The notes beneath the pieces were generated by a model. That model had not been told where the DNA came from and made no database searches. It was given only the letters and a program-made list of their open reading frames with translations. From Acanthaster planci (taxonomy: Eukaryota > Echinodermata > Asteroidea > Valvatida > Acanthasteridae): a stretch of 64,000 bases of DNA. Of the stretch, positions 58,601 through 64,000 are shown piece after piece (position 1 is the first letter of the stretch; the number at the start of each line of letters is the position of its first letter). The stretch is from the NCBI RefSeq assembly GCF_001949145.1, contig NW_019091542.1:67907-131906 (forward strand), written 5' to 3'. A program made the translations under genes and the position numbers.

Positions 58601-60252
58601 ATTTTGGCGCCGACTTTGAGGTTTGTGGAAGCTAATTCTACCGTACACGTTGAACTTCTGGGCAATAATTACCAGTAAAGGACAGCGGCAGTTATCTGTT
58701 TCGAAGATGGCCCAGTCCATACCCAGTCGAGATTCTGACTCAGTACCATTTACATGTAGTGTATTTTTAAATCTTCTAAATGGAGAAAATGGGAGACCCG
58801 AGTTCTAACCGTTTTTCCTGATATTTATCTTCCAAAGATGTAAAAATGAGATTTTCTTTAGTCATCTCTCTCGGAAATATTTCTTTTCCCTATTTCTCAT
58901 ATCTTGGAAAGACGTCTTCTCCAGACAGGATATCCTGGAAAGACGTCTTTTGAAGATTTAATATGCGGCATTTTTCAGTATTACCTCCTTACGAAATAAA
59001 TTATCAATTGAACTCAAATGGTCTCCTTATGCTTCCGTGGATAAATGACCAGAATGGGTCAAGGAAAAGAGTTCATAATAAACCAAACTCCTGTTCATAT
59101 TGCGACGTGAAAAGATTTTAAAGTGTGTTGTTAATAACCAGCTAAAAGTAAAACAAACAAGCAGACATAAAGATTTCGCCCGTGTTTCACGATAATCTTG
59201 CTCAGGTATCCAGGCCATTAAAGCATTTTACTGAAACTCAATGTAATATCCATGCATTAAAATTGCTCGTGAATCGCACCTTTCCTAACCTTCATAACCA
59301 TCACACATCACATTTGCTCAGTTTACATTCTCTCAGTACGAACCTTCTGGAGAACTGGAACTTGAGCAAAATTACAGATGAAATTGACTTTGAAATAGAA
59401 GATTGAGGCATCCATCCGCACTGTACACATTATAAAATAAAATATGTCCCTAAGAAAGCTACGAAAAACAGTGCACAAAAATAAAGTACTTCCTGTTTTA
59501 TACCAAGTCCATCTGTCTCTGAGTTATTAAATGATATCTAATCCAGTAATTGATAACATTAGGATATCAATATGTCGTTTGGCTACTGTAATAACAAAAA
59601 TTGTTGTTACTCAGCGTGGGTGAAGATCACCAATGAATGTGTATTTAAGTGCAAAGTGACAGCTGGTCCGACCAGCTTTGGACGGCTGTTGTTTTTGATA
59701 GAACAAGGCACGAGGGGGGGGTCCGTCGAAGAAGGGAATCGGAAAAGGGAAGTCCAGTGTCTGAGAAAAGATTGAAGATGATGACCCAAACGTTGCTGAG
59801 TACACGATGTGCGCACATTTGTTTCATTCAGTGATAAAGACTTTCCAGAAAGACCTGTCCCTAAAATGTATCAAACCTTTATACATGTACTTTAACAAAT
59901 TAAGATATTTGTCAATGTTATGTCTAGGTCTGATAACTTGTTTCAAGTTTGTACATCTGCAAAGCTACAAAGGGAAATTCTTGAGTGATTTCTGGAGCTT
60001 TAAATAAAGGATCCTAGTATATGGATGACCTTTTCTTGTACAGTTTAATTCCTCATGGTTGTATTCTGGTACAAACTAGGAAAAAATGCATCTCACTTCT
60101 TTATGTGTATGTAAACACAAAAGTGAGTGACAAAACGCATCTTCTTTTAGATGCTTTTCGAACAGTTTAGGATATTGAAGTTTAACTGTTGCTACCTTTC
60201 TCCAGAGACTGATTTTCGTACTTTGCGCTAGTCTACTACCAACAGAAAACCA
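52695..60252. other. Intergenic region between the KIAA1549-like gene and the Ly6-like genes
   Basis: This interval separates two divergently transcribed genes. It holds a (GT)n run at 54932-54950, a poly-C run near 54841, and CpG-richer patches at 53100-53300, 54180-54560 and 55560-55740 that could be promoters. A strong minus-strand donor (TTTAG then GTAAGT) at 54617 might mark a 5' non-coding exon of the KIAA1549-like gene. No confident coding exon was found. Confidence 0.5.
54932..54950. repeat. (GT)n microsatellite
   Basis: Uninterrupted GT dinucleotide run of nine to ten units followed by a T run. Confidence 0.95.
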
Positions 60253-61577
60253 TGAAGACCTTCGTTTTCAACGTGATTATTTTGTCAGTGTTGTGTAAGT
60301 AAACCAGCTATCAGTCAATAATAAATCAATACACTTAATAATACAATGTAACCCGTTTTAGTTTACGATATTCTGGTTGCCTTTAGTTTGAAATGTTGAA
60401 TAATAACGAGCGTTTTCTTCTTGAGGTAATTTTTGCGAAGCAGTTTTTTTGTGACTCACAGGAAAAAGCAATAACAGAGAGATCGTAATTGCGGTTCTGT
60501 TTTGATGCTTATAGTGAGTCAAATACGAATGACCGTAGTGTTGATTTTAAATGACGGAATATTTTGGATGGCAAAGCTGTTTCGTAACTGTACGATAAAG
60601 GGTGCTTAATGGAAATTTTAATTCAATCTCAGATAGTATCAGCATTTGACTTGCCTTTAAGAATTACATGGTAATCATTTTTAAATCGAAATAACCGCCT
60701 TCAGTGATGAGCTATCGCCATAATGATTGGTTTACTGTAAATTCATTTAATGATCAAGTCCAGCAATGTATATTGAAGTCAAGACTCAACACCAGCGTTA
60801 AGTGGAGATGCGTATAGTTGTACGACATTGCAATCTTTGATCTTTACATTGTTAAATTTGTCCATTGCCTTTCTAGCCACTTATGGCGTTGATGGACAAT
60901 GCTACAACTGTACTCTCATCAGCATGGGTTCCATGAACACAGGAGCAGAAGGTTGTGGGAATCCGTTCGACAGCAGTGGGATCCAGACTATACCGTGTGC
61001 AGGGCCTTGCGTAGTAAGTATTCAGAAATAACACAACCAAAAGAGCAATTTTGAAGAATAATTCATCAGGGAAAGGTAGTTTTAAAGCTGTTCAAGCGAT
61101 AAGAAAGTCAAGCACTGAGAAAGAAATTTTATCACAATTACATGTATTGGCATATACCTCTGGAAACACACTCCCTCACAAAAAATACACCCAGACTCCT
61201 TTCTCCCTGAACAAGATGTCAAGAATAATGAAAAATAACCTTGGTCCTTTCACTTTATTCAAATTGGCCCCTGGGACTCTACTCGATATCACCTTTTCGT
61301 TTTCTCATTTTGTATTATTCAGACAATCTATTCCGAAAGCGAGGGAGACGAGATCGTGCCTGCAGTAACTTCAACGCTTCGAACTTGTCACAACGAATAT
61401 TATGGAGGTTTACCCTGTACGGACGTGACAAACTTCGAACTGTCGGGTGTGACACTCAGTCAGACCTGCTGCAGTGGTGCTCTGTGTAATGATAACGAGT
61501 TCGGTAGCCATCCAAATGAAGTGGGTGAAGTGGAAGGTGTAGATGGTGAGATGTGTGGCAATAATATCGCATTTTAG
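60253..61577 (+). CDS. Ly6/uPAR-domain (three-finger, CD59-like) secreted or surface protein, copy 1
   Basis: Exons 60253-60295 (MKTFVFNVIILSVL, signal core), 60877-61013 and 61323-61577 join in frame to 144 residues. The mature part starts near QCYNC and carries the ten-Cys Ly6 pattern: CYNC, GC, PC, PC, then C, PC, and the diagnostic CC-x4-CN (CCSGALCN). Family members are extracellular, often GPI-anchored, three-finger folds that bind receptors or complement. Odd: an eleventh Cys in the tail (EMCGNN) and no hydrophobic C-terminus, so no GPI signal in this reading. A donor-like GTGAGA after GVDG in exon 3 could splice to an unseen anchor exon. Start chosen as the only Met followed by a hydrophobic core and a good donor (GTAAGT). 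Confidence 0.85.
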
Positions 61578-62879
61578 TATGCGTTATGTTTGGCCGTTAG
61601 ATAGAGAGACCTAGAGTCAATTTCATGACACATGCTGGCGCTTCGTATTGAAAAGGGTCAAATTTACAATCTTTCATTTCCATGGCAAAGACAGGTATGC
61701 AGTCGATGAAAGTCAGGCGATGTTCACCGGTAAACACGTGGCCTGGTCAAGTGTCGTCTGTGGATGTTAGATATAGATATGAATGTATTGTTGATGGCTA
61801 CTTTTCAATGGATTGCATGTATTCTGCTCGACGGATGAGGATTACCAAACAAAAGTTAAACATTGAAATGAATCTTCAAATCAAAAATCAAACAATTTGG
61901 GGTTCATAGTACAGCCACGCTTCTTAAGTGGATTGGAAATTTCAAATACAAATGCAAATTTGTATATAAATAATGACGTGTCATAATGATGTTATGCCAG
62001 TATTCAGAATTAAATATCCGTAAAAAAATATGGTCATCTGAAATGAAATTGACGTGGAATTACATATAATTATTGATAAAAGTTCTGCTGGTGAATTACT
62101 TCGCCACGCACAGTGTATATGAACTTGAGGCGTTTTGTCCTCTTCTGAGCTCCTGTTTGCATTTCAACTTCTGGAAAATTTAATTCCTATAGCTCCCGAT
62201 CAATGAATTTAAACACAGAGCCGTGTAGTTCATTCTTTTATGTTTTGGAAATGAAAGACTAAGCAACATTCTTTACTTTTTTATTCGATTTGTATTTACT
62301 CAATTATTTCTTTCGTTTTGAAACTGAACAGAGTTTGCGTGCCAAAGAACATGTGCATGTGACAAAAAACTTTACGGTAATATTGAGTTTCCAAGGTCAG
62401 CCTCATCTGTCGATGGAAAATATGTAAATAAACGACAATCTAAATTCATTCTTGCAAAGTTGCTGGGTAACAGGTGATCTCGAGTCTTATGAGTTGTAAC
62501 AGAAGTGTGATATGCAGCCGATACTTGGTAACGTAAATGGGTTCAATTCGAGTATTCGAACTGGGCTAGGAACACTCTTGGCCATTATTGCCTCGTGACA
62601 GAACTATGTATCGAGAGAATATAGCACCAACTTCGAAATGTGGAACCAAAATGGTTGTTCATTATGTGTACAGAACAATATTAACTGTCTGTGTGCAGTG
62701 AGGCTTAATCAACCATTTGGTTCTGACAATTGACATTCATGTCCAAAAACTTTTTATAGACAGTTCTACCTCCTGACACAGAGTGCCCTCTCTTGTGTCT
62801 CCACTGATACATCAAAGCTTATTAGAATAAACATTTTCAAAATGTTGCAGTAAACATTCAACCCCATCGTAAAGTGGAG
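61578..62879. other. Spacer between the two Ly6 copies
   Basis: The first 200 bases are 3' UTR-like and nearly identical to the sequence after copy 2. An AATAAA lies at 62826-62831. The rest is unique, AT-rich, and contains no second signal-peptide exon that I can find. Confidence 0.5.
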
Positions 62880-62897
62880 ATGAGTAGTTGTGCGACA

Positions 62898-63718
62898 ATG
62901 CCTTCTTCGTTCTTTACATTGTTAAATTTACCCATTGCCTTTCTAGACACTTATGGCGTTGATGGACAATGCTACAACTGTACTCTCATCAGCATGGGTT
63001 ACATGAACATAGGAGAAGAAGGTTGTGGGAATCCGTTCGACAGCAGTGGGATCCAGACTATACCGTGTGCAGGGCCTTGCGTAGTAAGTATTCAGAAATA
63101 ACACAACCAAGAGCAATTTTGAAGAATAATTCATCAGGGAAAGGTAGTTTTATTTAAGCTGTTCAGCGATAAGAAAGTCAAGCACTGAGAAAGAAATTTT
63201 ATCACAGTTTCATGTATTGGCATTACATCTGAAAAACACTTCCTAAGTATATATACTGAAGGATGTGCTCATCAGAAACCCAAAATTATAAAGCCTTTCA
63301 TAATGGTTGACCAAAAGATACACCCAGACTCCTTTCTCCCAGAACAAGATGACAAGAAAAATAACCTTGTAGATAGTAATTACGTGCATTCTCACTTTAT
63401 TTAAACTGGCACCTGAGACTCTACTCCATATCACCTTTTTGTTTTCTCATTTTTATTATGAAGACAATCTATTCGCAAAGCGAGGGGAACGAGGACGTGC
63501 CTCCGGTAACTTCAACGTTTCGTAGTTGTTACGACGACCACTTTGGAGGTTTACCCTGTACGGACGTGACGGATCTCGAACTTTCGGGCGCGACATTTAG
63601 TCAGACCTGCTGCAGTGGTGCTCTGTGTAATGATAACGAGTTCGGTAGCCATCCAAATGAAGTGGGTGAAGTGGAAGGTGTAGATGGTGAAATGTGTGGC
63701 AATAATATCGCATTTTAG
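62898..63718 (+). CDS. Ly6/uPAR-domain protein, tandem copy 2 (signal exon missing or replaced)
   Basis: Exons matching copy 1: 62947-63083 and 63464-63718, same lengths (137 and 255 bp) and phases, ending in the same CGNNIAF stop. All ten Ly6 cysteines are kept. No copy of the MKTFVF exon exists between 61.6 and 62.9 kb. Instead, sequence equal to the end of intron 1 in copy 1 is open here and has an ATG (62898; another at 62880), giving MPSSFFTLLNLPIAFLDTYG, a passable signal peptide, read straight into exon 2. Alternatives: exon 1 of copy 1 splices to either set, or copy 2 is a partial duplicate. The exon 3 acceptor is weaker (TATGAAG against TATTCAG). Coding state uncertain, homology certain. 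Confidence 0.7.
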
Positions 63719-64000
63719 TATGCGTTATGTTTGGCCGTTAGATAGAGAGACCTAGAGTCAATTTCATGACACATGATGGCGCTTCGTATAGAAAAGGGTC
63801 AAATTTACAATCTTTCATTTCCATGGCAAAGACAGGTATGCAGTCGATGAAAGTCAGGTGATGTTCACCGTTAAAGACGTGGCTTTGTGATGCGTTGTCT
63901 GTGCGTGGCATTGGGCTCTGGCTGTCTCTCATGCTATTCAGATAGGCGTGAAGTTATACGCTATTTCTTCAGTTTAAATCCTTCATTCAGCGATAGTAAA

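Overview
The window is AT-rich, intron-rich animal DNA: canonical GT-AG introns, single exons of long genes, tRNA-derived SINEs, small inverted-repeat transposons, and dozens of copies of a short TACATGTACA palindrome. The proteins are clear homologues of vertebrate genes but too divergent to be vertebrate. A marine invertebrate, probably a non-vertebrate deuterostome (echinoderm, hemichordate or amphioxus-like), fits best; I cannot fix the phylum from sequence alone.

Layout. (1) 1-21776, plus strand: the 3' two thirds of a homeodomain-interacting protein kinase gene (HIPK). Thirteen coding exons run from the APE motif of the kinase domain to the stop; the N-lobe exon(s) lie upstream of the window. 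A long AT-rich 3' UTR probably follows, ending at one of several AATAAA signals between 22840 and 29112. (2) 29113-32470: intergenic DNA with a pogo/Tigger-like MITE and an inverted-repeat transposon that carries a minisatellite and an assembly gap. (3) 32471-52694, minus strand: a complete KIAA1549/KIAA1549L-family gene (14 coding exons), convergent with HIPK. It encodes a signal peptide, a huge Ser/Thr-rich mucin-like ectodomain with a 35-residue tandem repeat (interrupted by a second N gap), a membrane-proximal fold with an RRKR site, one transmembrane helix with a Cys cluster, and the conserved cytoplasmic tail. A large intron holds an uncertain small ORF near 41.3 kb. (4) 52695-60252: intergenic. 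(5) 60253-63718, plus strand: two tandem Ly6/uPAR-domain (three-finger, CD59-like) units, the second lacking an obvious copy of the signal-peptide exon.

The most interesting result is the gene order. HIPK, a KIAA1549-family gene and a Ly6/CD59-type gene are adjacent here. Human HIPK3-KIAA1549L-CD59 lie together on 11p13, and HIPK2 and KIAA1549 are near each other on 7q34. This looks like a pre-vertebrate linkage block kept through genome duplication. The genes share no evident pathway: HIPK is a nuclear kinase, while the other two are cell-surface or secreted proteins. The second notable result is a sharply bounded patch of mostly amino-acid-changing divergence between the two otherwise near-identical Ly6 copies.
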